The notes: generated by a model from the sequence alone, not told the origin. DNA of 64,000 nucleotides from Acidimicrobiaceae bacterium (GCA_027315315.1 DAHUYG010000033.1:1-64000); one strand, 5' to 3'. Shown: positions 11,422-20,244, counted from the stretch's first letter. Numbers and translations are program-made.

Positions 11422-11447
11422 GGTCCGGACCGAGGACCTTGGACCCT
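11407..11447. repeat. Near-perfect 41-bp palindrome in a divergent promoter region
   Basis: Arms 11407-11420 and 11434-11447 are 14-bp perfect inverted copies. The middle (11421-11432) is itself the 12-bp palindrome CGGTCCGGACCG, and one extra A at 11433 is the only asymmetry. Each arm contains one DosR-like box, so the structure is two boxes in inverted orientation, one facing each divergent gene. It lies between two gene starts, so it is not a terminator. Confidence 0.85.
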
Positions 11448-11476
11448 ATCGCCCCAGCTCACGGCCTGAGCACAGT
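11433..11476 (+). promoter_or_regulatory. DosR-like box and -10 of the antiporter gene
   Basis: The 14-mer AGGACCTTGGACCC at 11433-11446 is followed after 24 bases by CACAGT (11471-11476), an NANNNT -10. This is one base longer than the spacing at the other five sites. A short inverted repeat, GAGGTGA/TCACCTC (11486-11505), and a T run follow in the leader before the ribosome site. Confidence 0.5.
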
Positions 11477-11529
11477 TTTTTTCATGAGGTGAACCAGGTC
11501 ACCTCGCAATCCGGCTGGAAGGAGACGCC

Positions 11530-12990
11530 ATGTCACTCGCTCGAAGATTGGACGCATCCGGGGGGCCCCCGGGTACGGGCAGCGAACTCTCTCCGAGGAA
11601 TGCACAGAAGGCGCACGCACTGGGCGTGACCTCGGCGACCGGCCTCGTGATCGGGAGCATCGTCGGCACCGGGGTGTTCACGATGCCGGCCGTCCTCGCT
11701 GGGGCGGGAACGATGTCGCTCGTCGTGCTCGGCGTGATCGCGGTGGGCGCCATGCTCCTCGGCGTTCTGTTTGGCCAGCTCACCAAGCGGGTGCCCAACA
11801 GCGACGGTGGCCTCTACGCGTACGCCCGGCACGAATTCGGAGACTTCGCCGGCTATCTCGTCGGCTGGTGCTACTGGGTCCAGGCGTGGGCCGGCAACGC
11901 CGCCATCGTCTCGTCGTGGGTCTTCTACGTCGACGCCTTGTTCGGGTTCTCGCACGCCACGGGAATGGAGAACTGGGGCATCGCGCTCTTCGGGCTGTGG
12001 GTGCCGGCCACGATCAACCTGATCGGCGTTCGCCAGATGGCCTGGTTCCAGAACGTGACGGTCGTCTTGAAGTTCCTGCCGCTCCTCTTCGTGGGCGTCG
12101 TCGGCTGGTTCTTCGTGCACGCCGCGAACTTCGGTGGGTTCAACACGTCCGGCGGCAGCCTCTACAGCGGCATCGGCATCGCGGCCGGCGTCGCCCTCTT
12201 TTCCTTCATCGGGGTCGAGGCGGCGGCGATCACCGCGAAGCGGGTACGCGATCCGCGCAAGAACGTCGGGCGCGCCTCGGTGTACGGCACGGCCGCGAGC
12301 GCCATCCTCTACGTGCTGGTGTCGGCGGCCGTCATGGGGCTCGTCTCGCACCACGCCCTCGTCAACAACGGCTCACCGTTCGTCAACGCCTTCCAGTCGA
12401 TCTTCGCCCACGGCACGTGGCCGGGGAAGTTCATCGCTGCGCTCGCCGTGGTGTCGGGCCTCGGCGCGCTCAACGGCTGGACCCTGATCGTGACGGAGAC
12501 CTCCCGAGCGGTGGCCAAGGACGACCTGTTCCCCCGGCCCTTCGCCTGGGCCGATCGCAAGGACACGGCCTGGTTTGGCATCGTGGTCGGGGCGGCGCTG
12601 CCGTCGCTGCTCATGCTTTGGCGCTACACGACCAGCTCTGGCCTGACCGTGTTCACCTACCTGGTCGACCTCACGGTGGTGACCGTCGCCATCCCGTACT
12701 TCTTCTCGGCGCTGGCACAGCTCACCTATCTCGTCTCGAGGCGCCGCAAGGTGCACGGATGGCAGCTGGCCCGGGACCTGTCGATCGCCGGAGCGAGCGT
12801 CCTGTTCTCGATGTGGGTCACCTTCGCATCGGGTTACCAGGTCGTCTACCAGGCGCTCGTCGTCTTGATGGCGGGCCTCGTGATGTACGCCTTCTTGAAG
12901 GCGCGCCGTGAGCGGCTGGGCGAGGTGGCCGAGCCACTCGACGCGCCGAGCCCGGGGGCCACCATCCACGCGATCGGCGAGATCGACTGA
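11530..12990 (+). CDS. Basic amino acid/polyamine antiporter (APC superfamily), probable arginine-ornithine exchanger
   Basis: A 486-residue inner-membrane protein with about 12 hydrophobic segments. TM1 contains the unwound substrate loop GSIVGTGVF, as in AdiC/ArcD. TM6 has SFIGVEAAA, and the following cytoplasmic loop has RDPRKNVGRAS. ATG with GGAAGGAGACGCC in front. Arginine deiminase, ornithine carbamoyltransferase and carbamate kinase lie 8.8 kb away in the same island, under a similar promoter box. That makes arginine/ornithine exchange the most likely role, though agmatine, lysine or other substrates cannot be excluded from sequence. Confidence 0.85.
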   Translation: MSLARRLDASGGPPGTGSELSPRNAQKAHALGVTSATGLVIGSIVGTGVFTMPAVLAGAGTMSLVVLGVIAVGAMLLGVLFGQLTKRVPNSDGGLYAYARHEFGDFAGYLVGWCYWVQAWAGNAAIVSSWVFYVDALFGFSHATGMENWGIALFGLWVPATINLIGVRQMAWFQNVTVVLKFLPLLFVGVVGWFFVHAANFGGFNTSGGSLYSGIGIAAGVALFSFIGVEAAAITAKRVRDPRKNVGRASVYGTAASAILYVLVSAAVMGLVSHHALVNNGSPFVNAFQSIFAHGTWPGKFIAALAVVSGLGALNGWTLIVTETSRAVAKDDLFPRPFAWADRKDTAWFGIVVGAALPSLLMLWRYTTSSGLTVFTYLVDLTVVTVAIPYFFSALAQLTYLVSRRRKVHGWQLARDLSIAGASVLFSMWVTFASGYQVVYQALVVLMAGLVMYAFLKARRERLGEVAEPLDAPSPGATIHAIGEID

Positions 12991-13334
12991 CCGCGGGTCG
13001 TATCCGCACCAGACGCCCTGGGCGCCCGCTTCGGGAGTCGCCTTCCCGGGGCGGGCGCCCACCGCAACGGCGACCTCGGGGCGACACCGGGGAACCCCGG
13101 CCCAGCCTCCGGGCCAGTCGTCGCATCGCTCTCGTTGTGAGCAGCCACATGACAGGGAGGCGCTCTGGCGGAGGGAGACCCTCGGGGGAGCGATTGGCCG
13201 TCTTCTTCGACGCACCTCGCCAAGACGAACCCTGTGGCTCAGCTGTTTCGACATCGGCGGCAGAACCGCGGGATCCGAGACCGCCGGCAGCCGACCGGGA
13301 GCGCAGTCGGAGCGGACCCGCTCAAGGAGCCGTC
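12991..13334. other. Gene-free stretch between antiporter and universal stress protein
   Basis: No convincing coding frame on either strand. It holds the antiporter terminator hairpin (13019-13061) at its left end. The rest, between convergent genes, shows no promoter, repeat or RNA gene that I can support. Confidence 0.6.
13019..13061 (+). terminator. Terminator hairpin after the antiporter
   Basis: Perfect 11-bp arms TGGGCGCCCGC (13019-13029) and GCGGGCGCCCA (13051-13061), with a further partly paired interior. It starts 29 bases past the antiporter stop. There is no T tract, as is usual in very GC-rich actinobacteria. Confidence 0.65.
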
Positions 13335-13752
13335 CTATCGCACGAGCAAGACGGGGAGCGTCCCGAGGTCGAGCACCTTCTGGGCGGTGCTGCCGAGCAG
13401 GATCCCCTCGAGCTCGCCGTGCCCGTGCGACCCCATTCACGATGGTCTCGGATCCCGCGGCGACCGCCTCGTCGAGGATCTCCTTGGCCTCGTGACCACT
13501 GCGAGAGCCGCGCACCGTCCCCGACGCCTTGGCGCCCGCCTCGCGCAGGGCGCGGAGGGCGTCTTCGCCGATCGCCTGCGCCTTCTCGGCGGCCTCGAGC
13601 TCCGCGTCGCCCGTGTGGCCTGCGAACCGGAACTCGCGCACGTGAAGCATGCGGACCTCGCCGCCCGAAAGCGTGGCGAGCTCGGCGGCAGCCTTCAGAG
13701 CTGCGCCGGACCGCGGCAAGCCATCCACCGCCAACAGGGTCTTCCCGAACAT
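13335..13752 (-). pseudogene. Universal stress protein, single-base frameshift
   Basis: Starts (M)FGKTLLAVDGLPRSGAALKAA, a UspA-fold N-terminus, with a clean GGAGG ribosome site. Up to about residue 105 it matches the family, but the frame then breaks at ETIVNG. Removing one A near 13435-13438 restores the standard C-terminus: GSHGHGELEGILLGS (the Gx2Gx9G[S/T] ATP motif), then LPVLLVR and a TAG at 13335. Restored length is about 138 residues. Without the correction the frame runs on meaninglessly, antisense to the antiporter. This is either a genuine inactivating insertion or an assembly error. Its promoter has a DosR-like box. Confidence 0.85.
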
Positions 13753-13780
13753 CTGACCTCCAAGGACGTCTCCTGCCCCC

Positions 13781-13823
13781 AGTGTCGGGCCCCGAGGCGC
13801 GAGGGACCAGGGACGAGGGTCAC
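13781..13823 (-). promoter_or_regulatory. DosR-like box and -10 of the frameshifted usp gene
   Basis: On the minus strand 13823-13810 reads GTGACCCTCGTCCC, then 23 bases, then GACACT (13786-13781). Same architecture as the arginine deiminase and CBS-gene promoters. Confidence 0.5.
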
Positions 13824-13830
13824 CTGGAGC

Positions 13831-15798
13831 TCACTCGGAGGCGGCCACCTCGTCCTTTCGTCCCTCAGCGGTGCTCGGCGTCGCCTTGGCGCCCCGGCCG
13901 GGGGCCACGGTGAGGATGCCGCCGCCCTCGGGCTCGCTTCGGCCGGCCAGCCGGTAGATCTCGGCGCCGTCCACCGTCTCGTCGGTCATGAGGCGCTCGA
14001 TGACCCTGCCGAGCACGTCGCGGTGCTCCTTCAGCACGGCGGTGGCGCGGCCCTCGGCCTGCCGCAGCAGGTTGGCCACCTCGGCGTCGATGAGCGCCTG
14101 GGTCTGCTCGGCGAAGGGCCGCGACGAGAGCCCCGGCCCGCTGCGATCGAGGAACACCGACCCGCCCTCGGGGTAGCCGACCGGGCCGAGCTCCGAGGAG
14201 AGCCCGAACTCGCGCACCATCTTGGTCGCGAGCTCCGTCGCCTTCGCCAGGTCGTTGCTTGCCCCCGTCGAACCCTGGCCCAGGACGACCAGCTCGCTGG
14301 CTCGCCCGCCCAGGAAGACCGCCAACATGTCGTGGAGGTAGTCCTCCCCGTAGAGGTGCCGCTCGACGGTCGGCAGCTGCTCGGTGACGCCCAGGGACTG
14401 GCCGGCGGGCAGGATCGTGACCTTGGCGATCGGGTCGGCCTTCGGCGAGTACACGGCGACGAGCGCATGTCCGGCCTCGTGGACCGCGACCGAGTGCTTC
14501 TCGTCGTCCAAGAGCACGTTCGAACCCTCGCGCCGGCCGAGGATGATCCGGTCCCGGGCCTGCTCGAAGTCGGCGGGGAGGAGGACGTCGCGATCGTCGC
14601 GGACAGCGACGATCGCCGCCTCATTCACGAGGTTCGCGAGGTCGGCCCCCGAGAAGCCCGGGGTGCCCCGGGCCACGACCTCGAGATCGACCTTCGCGTC
14701 GAGCCGCTTCCCCCGGGCGTGCACGGCCAGGATCGCCGCCCGCTCGGCCAGGGTGGGCAGTGGGATCACGATCTGGCGGTCGAAGCGCCCGGGACGCAAT
14801 AGTGCGGGGTCGAGTACCTCGGGACGGTTCGTCGCGGCGAGCACGATGATGCCGGTCGCCGGGTCGAACCCGTCCATCTCGGCCAGGAGCTGGTTGAGCG
14901 TCTGCTCCCGCTCGTCGTTCGAGACGATGGCCCCGGTGCCCGAGCGGCGCTGGCCGATCGCGTCGACCTCGTCGACGAAGATGATCGCCGGCGCCCGCTT
15001 GCGGGCCTCCTCGAAGAGGTCCCGCACGCGAGCCGCCCCGACGCCGACGAACATCTCGACGAAGCTCGAGCCGGTTACCGAGAAGAACGGCACGCTCGCC
15101 TCGCCGGCAACGGCGCGGGCCAGCAACGTTTTGCCGGTCCCCGGGGGTCCGACCATGAGCACCCCGCGCGGCGCCATGGCGCCCGCCCTCGCATAGCGCT
15201 CGGGCTGGCGGAGGAAGTCTACGGTCTCGCTGATCTCGAACTTTGCTCCCTCGTACCCGGCGACGTCGGCGAACGTGGTCTCGGGCCGTTCCTCGTCGAA
15301 GACCTTGGCCCTCGAGCGGCCGACGCCGAGGGCGCCCTGCATCCGCCCGGCCGCCCCCTTCGAGAGTCGCCACCACAGGTAGCCGAGGACGACGAAGGGG
15401 AGGATCAGGATCGCCGCCGAGAGGACCTCGGAACCGAACGAGGCGCCCGAGGTCTCGGCCGTGATCTGCACGCCGGCCGACTGGAGTCGATCGAGGAGGC
15501 TCTGCCCGGCCTGGGGAGGGATGGCGGTGGAGTAGGCGCTCCCGTTCTTTAGGGTCCCGGTCGCGCTGCCCGAGGTCCCGATGGTCACGGTCTTGATCTG
15601 GTGCGCGGTGACGTCGTGGAGGAACTGGGAGTAGTTGAGCGTGACCGTCGTCTGTTTGGTCGTCGGGAGGGTGAAGAAGAGCACCAGGAATGCTGCGAGG
15701 GCCACCAGCCACAGGTAGTGGCGCCACTTGGGGGGAGGCGGCGGAGCGGTCGGCACGCCCTTCTCGTTGGTCGGGGGCGCCTTGGCCTCCTTGCTCAT
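13831..15798 (-). CDS. ftsH: ATP-dependent zinc metalloprotease FtsH
   Basis: A 655-residue membrane-anchored AAA+ protease. A proline-rich cytoplasmic start is followed by TM1 (about 27-45), an extracytoplasmic domain, TM2 (about 125-145), Walker A GPPGTGKT (217-224), Walker B IIFVDE (272-277), an SRH region with [19 protein letters not shown], and the zinc site HEAGH (440-444). It degrades misfolded membrane proteins and short-lived regulators. Complete, with no frameshift. It sits among stress genes, so it may be a stress-induced copy beside a housekeeping FtsH elsewhere. The ATG is preceded by an 11-bp hairpin instead of a clear ribosome site. Confidence 0.96.
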   Translation of the reverse strand: MSKEAKAPPTNEKGVPTAPPPPPKWRHYLWLVALAAFLVLFFTLPTTKQTTVTLNYSQFLHDVTAHQIKTVTIGTSGSATGTLKNGSAYSTAIPPQAGQSLLDRLQSAGVQITAETSGASFGSEVLSAAILILPFVVLGYLWWRLSKGAAGRMQGALGVGRSRAKVFDEERPETTFADVAGYEGAKFEISETVDFLRQPERYARAGAMAPRGVLMVGPPGTGKTLLARAVAGEASVPFFSVTGSSFVEMFVGVGAARVRDLFEEARKRAPAIIFVDEVDAIGQRRSGTGAIVSNDEREQTLNQLLAEMDGFDPATGIIVLAATNRPEVLDPALLRPGRFDRQIVIPLPTLAERAAILAVHARGKRLDAKVDLEVVARGTPGFSGADLANLVNEAAIVAVRDDRDVLLPADFEQARDRIILGRREGSNVLLDDEKHSVAVHEAGHALVAVYSPKADPIAKVTILPAGQSLGVTEQLPTVERHLYGEDYLHDMLAVFLGGRASELVVLGQGSTGASNDLAKATELATKMVREFGLSSELGPVGYPEGGSVFLDRSGPGLSSRPFAEQTQALIDAEVANLLRQAEGRATAVLKEHRDVLGRVIERLMTDETVDGAEIYRLAGRSEPEGGGILTVAPGRGAKATPSTAEGRKDEVAASE

Positions 15799-15800
15799 CT

Positions 15801-15827
15801 CGGTCTGCCCCCGAGCGGGGCAGACCG
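15801..15827 (-). promoter_or_regulatory. Hairpin abutting the ftsH start codon
   Basis: Perfect 11-bp arms CGGTCTGCCCC (15801-15811) and GGGGCAGACCG (15817-15827) with a 5-base loop, ending two bases before the ATG. In the transcript, any purine-rich ribosome site here would be paired. It could be a translational switch or an operator. The regulator is unknown. Confidence 0.5.
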
Positions 15828-15921
15828 CGCCCCGGCCGCAACGTGTCGGGGGCGAGGGGTGCCGGCCGCGCCGAAAGACCTGCTACAACGAGAGGATCCA
15901 CGGAAAAGGAGCACCCGGCCG

Positions 15922-16101
15922 ATGCACCTGGAGCTCGATGCGCACGAGGCGTCCGAGCTGGGGCACCTACTCACCGGTGCCCTGAGCGAGCTCAGCTCGG
16001 AGATCGCCGACACCGACAACGCGCTGTACGCGCGCGAGCTGGTCTCGAGGCGTGAGACCCTCGAGGCCGTGCTCCACCGCCTGACCACCCCGGGGGCCTG
16101 A
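15922..16101 (+). CDS. Small conserved helical protein
   Basis: A 59-residue acidic protein (MHLELDAHEASELGHLLTGA at its start) predicted to be two amphipathic helices. It includes the pattern LSSEIADTDN..Y...L..R...LEAVLHRL, which I recognise as a small uncharacterised family seen in many bacteria. AAAAGGAGC lies upstream of the ATG. No function is known to me. It is divergent from ftsH, with 123 bases between their starts, and convergent with gap. Confidence 0.7.
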   Translation: MHLELDAHEASELGHLLTGALSELSSEIADTDNALYARELVSRRETLEAVLHRLTTPGA

Positions 16102-16246
16102 GCCCGACAGCGGAACGGTCCGGGGCGCGCCGGTCCCCGAGGGCGCTCTTCGGGGGCATCGATACGCCGTGGGGGCATCGCCGAATCGTACCGAGGCGCT
16201 GGCCAGAGGGGCGGCGAGGTGGGCACGCCCCTCCGGGCGAGCGTGG

Positions 16247-16280
16247 TTCGCCGGCCGGCCGCCGGGCCGCGCTCGGCGAA
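16247..16280 (-). terminator. Hairpin directly after gap
   Basis: Arms TTCGCCG (16247-16253) and CGGCGAA (16274-16280) enclose a very GC-rich interior and begin at the base following the gap stop codon. It lies in the 179-base space between the convergent small-protein gene and gap. Confidence 0.4.
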
Positions 16281-17285
16281 TCAGGCCGCCCCGATCAACG
16301 CCGCGAGATCCAAGAGCCGGCTCGAGTAGCCGGTCTCGTTGTCGTACCAGCCGAGCACCTTCACCAGCGGTCCACCGACCATCGTGAGCGCCGGATCGAA
16401 GACGCACGACGCAGGCGAACCGATGATGTCGGTGGAGACGAGGGGTTCGTCGCCGTACTCGAGCACCCGAGCCAGCGGGCCCTGGGCGGCCTCGGCATAG
16501 GCGGCGTTCACCGCCTCGGGCGTCGCCGGGCGCCTCGTGAGCGCGACCAGGTCGGTCAGCGAGCCGTCGGACACCGGGACCCGAATCGCGAGCCCGTCGA
16601 GGTGATCCTCGACCGAGCGCAGGACCCGGCCCGTCGTCCGGGCCGCCCCGGTGGTCGTCGGCACGATGTTCACGGCTGCCGCACGGCTGCGCCTCGGGTC
16701 CTTGTGCAGCGAGTCGACCAGCCGCTGGTCGCCCGTGTACCCGTGGACCGTGGACATCAGCCCCTCCTCGATCCCGAATGCCTCGTCGAGCACCTTCGCC
16801 ATGACCGCCAGACAGTTCGTGGTGCACGACGCGTTCGAGACCACGAAGTCGCCTGCCGGGTCGAAGCTCGACTCGTTCACGCCCACCACGAAGGTGGCGT
16901 CAGGGTCCTTGGACGGCGCCGAGATGATCACCCGGTGCGCCCCCGCTGTGAGGTGGGCGGCGGCCCCGTCGCGAGAGGTGAGGTGACCCGTCGACTCGAT
17001 GACGACGTCGACCTCGAGCTCCTTCCACGGCAGTGTCTCGGGATCGCCCGCTGACACGAACCTGACCGTGCGGCCCTCGATCGCGACCACGTCGCCGTCG
17101 CGGACGATTGCGCCCGGGAACCGCCCATGCACTGAGTCGCGCTCCAACAGCCGCACGAGGGATGCCGGATCGGCCAGGTCGTTGACCGCCACGATCTCGA
17201 CATCGGGGCTGCCGGGCAGGAACGACCGGCGGAGGGCGGCGCGCCCGGTTCTCCCGAACCCGTTGATCGCCACACGGACCGTCAT
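16281..17285 (-). CDS. gap: Glyceraldehyde-3-phosphate dehydrogenase
   Basis: A 334-residue phosphorylating GAPDH. It has the NAD fold AINGFGRTGRAALR with VNDLAD at the end of the second strand (NAD preference), catalytic C154 in SNASCTTNCLA, H181 in STVHGYTG, and WYDNETGYSSR near the end. ATG with AAAGGAG upstream. It is not next to pgk or tpiA, unlike a housekeeping copy, but lies in the stress island behind a DosR-like box. A paralog used in low-oxygen or starvation metabolism is plausible. Confidence 0.93.
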   Translation of the reverse strand: MTVRVAINGFGRTGRAALRRSFLPGSPDVEIVAVNDLADPASLVRLLERDSVHGRFPGAIVRDGDVVAIEGRTVRFVSAGDPETLPWKELEVDVVIESTGHLTSRDGAAAHLTAGAHRVIISAPSKDPDATFVVGVNESSFDPAGDFVVSNASCTTNCLAVMAKVLDEAFGIEEGLMSTVHGYTGDQRLVDSLHKDPRRSRAAAVNIVPTTTGAARTTGRVLRSVEDHLDGLAIRVPVSDGSLTDLVALTRRPATPEAVNAAYAEAAQGPLARVLEYGDEPLVSTDIIGSPASCVFDPALTMVGGPLVKVLGWYDNETGYSSRLLDLAALIGAA

Positions 17286-17329
17286 TGCAATCTCCTTTGT
17301 GCGCCACCCTGGCGGTGTCGTCCTTCTCA

Positions 17330-17372
17330 AATCTGCTGTCGCCGGCCCCGGGGTGCTAGGGGCGAAGGTCAC
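17330..17372 (-). promoter_or_regulatory. DosR-like box and -10 of gap
   Basis: Minus-strand 17372-17359 reads GTGACCTTCGCCCC, then 23 bases, then CAGATT (17335-17330). The leader that follows is about 38 bases and carries the GGAG ribosome site. Confidence 0.5.
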
Positions 17373-17450
17373 CGAGACCGCCGACACGGGGGCGGTCCCC
17401 TCGCCGTCTCCGGTGCAGCGGCCCACGGCGCGTTTGAGCCCGGGCTCGGA

Positions 17451-20168
17451 TCAGAGAGCCGGTACCGGCGATCGCGGCTGGACCCGGATCCGGGCATCGA
17501 CCACCACCGGGCCCGACGTCGTGACCATGACCGGGTTGCAGTCGAGCTCGGCCAGTTCGGGCAGGTCCTCGGCCAGCCTGCCGATGCGCAGGACGAGGTC
17601 CTCGACCGCTGCGACGTCGAGCGGCGCGCTGCCGCGAAAGCCGGTGAGGAGGGGGGCGGCCCGGATGCCGAGGACCATGTCCTCGGCATCGAGGTCGCTC
17701 AGGGGGGCCAGGCGCACCTCCCGGTCACCGAGGAGCTCGGCGGCGGTGCCGCCGAGCCCGAAGACGACGGCCGCCCCGAAGGACGGATCCCGGACGAACC
17801 CCACGATCGTCTCGACGCTCGCCCCGAGCATCGGCTGGACGATCGCCCCGAGCATGGTCGCGATGGACCCGCGCATGGCCTCGAACGCCGATCGGACCTC
17901 CGCGGGTGTCGAGAGCCCCAGACGGACGCCGCCCGAATCGGTCTTGTGCAAGACGTCGGGAGCGTCGACCTTCAGCACGACCGGATAGCCCAGCCGCCCG
18001 GCCTCCTGCACCGCCGACTCGGGATCGGTCACGAGGGCGCTCGCGACGACCCGGATCCCGTAGGCCCCGAGGAGCGCGAGCGCAGCCGACCCCGGCAGCC
18101 AGCCGGCTCCCTCGGGACCAGGGGCGCCCTGTGCCGCGACCACGCGACGGGCCGCGTTCGGGTCCAGGCCCTCGAGCACCGGGGGCAGCCCCTCGGGGCG
18201 GACGCGCCACCTGCCGTATCGCGCGGCGGCGCCGAGGGCGCGCACCGCGGTCTCCGGGTACGCGAACGCTGGCACCGGTCGTGCCGCCGCCCGAAGGGCC
18301 CCGGTCGAATCGGGCGCCCCGAGCACCGCCGCGACCACCGCCACCTCGGCGCCCGGGCCGACCGCCTCGTCGACGGCCGCCCCCACCCCGGCGGCGAAGT
18401 CCTGCGGGGTGGTGACGAGGGGCGGCGTAAAGATCGTGACCACCGAGTCGACCTCGCCGCTCGCGAGCAGCGCGCCCAGGCTCCTGCGAAAGTCCTCGCC
18501 CGACGCCGAGGCGAGCAGGTCGAGCGGGTTGGCGACCGAGGCCGCCTGCGGGCAGGCCCGAAGGAGCGTCGAGCGGAGCTCGGCCGAGAGCTCCGGAACG
18601 ACGAGGCCGCACGCGATCGCGGCGTCGGCCGCGAGCACGCCCGGCCCTCCCGCGTTCGAGACGACCGCCATCCGGGCGCCCCGTGGGATCGGCTGGTGGG
18701 CGAGCACCTCGGTGACGTCGAAGAGCTCCTCGATCGTGTCGACCCGGATGACCCCGGTCTGGCGGAAGAGCGCGTCGACCACCCGGTCCTCGCTGGCCAA
18801 TGCGGCCGTGTGCGAGGACGCGGCGCGGGCCCCGGCTCCGGTCCGGCCGGCCTTGACGGCGACGATCGGCTTCCTCCTCGAGACCCGCCTCGCGATGCGG
18901 TTGAACTTGCGCGGGTTCCCGAAGGACTCGAGATAGAGGAGGATCACGTCGGTCGCATCGTCCTGTTCCCACCACGTGATGAGGTCGTTCCCGCTCACGT
19001 CCCCCTTGTTGCCCATCGACACGAACTGTGACAACCCGATGCCGCGCCGGGCGGCCTCCCCCAGGATGGCGATGCCGAGCCCACCGGACTGCGAAGCGAA
19101 CCCGACCGAACCGCGTTCGGGGAGATCGGCCGAAAATGTGGCATTCATCGACACCGACCGGTCGGTGTTGATGACGCCGAAACAGTTGGGCCCGATCAGC
19201 CGCATGCCGTACGCGTAGGCGAGCCGGACCACCTCCCGTTGGGTCGCTGCGCCCGCCTCGCCGGTCTCGGCGAACCCGGCCGTCACCACGACGAGGCCGC
19301 CGACGCACTTTTGGCCGCATTCCGCGACGACCTCGGGCACCGACCCGGCCGGCACCGCGACCACGGCCAGGTCGACGCCGTAGGGCAGGGCGTCGACCGA
19401 CTCCCAGCACGGGATCCCGAAGACCGAGCGCGCCTTCGGATTGACCGGGTAGATCGGTCCGGCGAAGCACGACTCGACCAGGTTGTGCACGATCTCGTGA
19501 CCCACCGTTCCGGGCGAGCGTCCCGCCCCGACCACGGCGATCGACGCCGGGCGCAACAGGCGGGCGACCGACTGGACGACGGCCACCCGGTCCCGCTCCT
19601 CGGCCGCGGCGATCGCCCCCTGGGGGCTCTCGATGTCGAGGATCACGAGCACCTCGCTGCGCTCGTGGGTCACCTGGGGCGCGAACCCGGCGTGGAGGAA
19701 CACGTCGAGCATGGCGCGGTTCTCCCAGAGGGTCTCGGCGACGAAGCGCCGGATCCCGTTCTCCCTCGCGATCCCGGCCAGGTGCTCGAGCAGGAGCGTC
19801 CCGAGGCCGAGGCCCTGGAACGCGTCGTCGACCAAGAACGCGACCTCGGCCTCCTCCTCGCCAGGGAGCCTGTCGTACTGGGCGATCGCGATCAGGGACC
19901 CCGACCGCTCGGCGACGAGCGCCATCCTGTCGGGCTCGCAGTGGCCGACGAGCCGACGGACCTCCTCCTCGCTCAGCTCGGGGTGCGGGACGAAGAAGCG
20001 CAGGCGCACGCTCTCGGGCGAGAGCCGCCCGTGCAGGTCCGTCACGAGGGGGGCGTCCTCGGCGCAGATCGGCCGGATCCTCGCCGCCGAGCCGTCGCGC
20101 AGCAGCACGTCGACGTCGTGGCCGACGGGCAGGCCGGATCGGAGGTCCTCGAGCACCACCGCCACCAT
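17451..20168 (-). CDS. GNAT acetyltransferase fused to ADP-forming acyl-CoA synthetase (Pat-like)
   Basis: A 905-residue fusion. The N-terminal GNAT domain (about 20-185) has FQGLGLGTLLLEHL as its acetyl-CoA loop. Then come a CoA-binding Rossmann domain, a ligase-CoA part (LIGPNCFGVINTD, SQSGGLGIAILGEA) and a C-terminal ATP-grasp domain (YPVVLKVDAPDVLHKTDSGG). GNAT first, synthetase-like part second is the order of actinobacterial PatA-type protein lysine acetyltransferases. The ATP-grasp part looks intact, so it may also make ATP from acetyl-CoA. It is divergent from arginine deiminase. No ribosome site precedes the ATG, and the predicted -10 overlaps it, so a leaderless GTG at 20156 or 20159 is a real alternative. 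Confidence 0.9.
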   Translation of the reverse strand: MVAVVLEDLRSGLPVGHDVDVLLRDGSAARIRPICAEDAPLVTDLHGRLSPESVRLRFFVPHPELSEEEVRRLVGHCEPDRMALVAERSGSLIAIAQYDRLPGEEEAEVAFLVDDAFQGLGLGTLLLEHLAGIARENGIRRFVAETLWENRAMLDVFLHAGFAPQVTHERSEVLVILDIESPQGAIAAAEERDRVAVVQSVARLLRPASIAVVGAGRSPGTVGHEIVHNLVESCFAGPIYPVNPKARSVFGIPCWESVDALPYGVDLAVVAVPAGSVPEVVAECGQKCVGGLVVVTAGFAETGEAGAATQREVVRLAYAYGMRLIGPNCFGVINTDRSVSMNATFSADLPERGSVGFASQSGGLGIAILGEAARRGIGLSQFVSMGNKGDVSGNDLITWWEQDDATDVILLYLESFGNPRKFNRIARRVSRRKPIVAVKAGRTGAGARAASSHTAALASEDRVVDALFRQTGVIRVDTIEELFDVTEVLAHQPIPRGARMAVVSNAGGPGVLAADAAIACGLVVPELSAELRSTLLRACPQAASVANPLDLLASASGEDFRRSLGALLASGEVDSVVTIFTPPLVTTPQDFAAGVGAAVDEAVGPGAEVAVVAAVLGAPDSTGALRAAARPVPAFAYPETAVRALGAAARYGRWRVRPEGLPPVLEGLDPNAARRVVAAQGAPGPEGAGWLPGSAALALLGAYGIRVVASALVTDPESAVQEAGRLGYPVVLKVDAPDVLHKTDSGGVRLGLSTPAEVRSAFEAMRGSIATMLGAIVQPMLGASVETIVGFVRDPSFGAAVVFGLGGTAAELLGDREVRLAPLSDLDAEDMVLGIRAAPLLTGFRGSAPLDVAAVEDLVLRIGRLAEDLPELAELDCNPVMVTTSGPVVVDARIRVQPRSPVPAL

Positions 20169-20206
20169 GACCGACGAGATGCGCCCGAGCCAGGGAAGAA
20201 GGTCCC
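20164..20206 (-). promoter_or_regulatory. DosR-like box and -10 of the GNAT-acyl-CoA synthetase gene
   Basis: Minus-strand 20206-20193 reads GGGACCTTCTTCCC (12/14 to the form GGGACTTTCGTCCC), then 23 bases, then CATGGT. That -10 includes the annotated ATG. Transcription would start near 20157, pointing to a leaderless start a few codons in. Confidence 0.5.
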
Positions 20207-20244
20207 GGTCTCGCCGCTCGAGCGAGGGGAGCCCGCTTCCCGAT

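Noticed and set aside
11470-11482. Run of T residues as a rho-independent terminator with the 11407-11447 palindrome
   Set aside because: The T run is about 30 bases from the palindrome, both flanking genes begin here rather than end, and the palindrome arms match promoter boxes.
12991-13334. A degraded gene or small RNA in the longest gene-free stretch
   Set aside because: No motif-bearing frame on either strand and no promoter; only the antiporter terminator is supported.
12373-13752. A single 459-codon minus-strand gene covering the usp region and part of the antiporter
   Set aside because: Only the first 105 codons are stress-protein-like. The rest is antisense to the antiporter and results from the frameshift near 13436.
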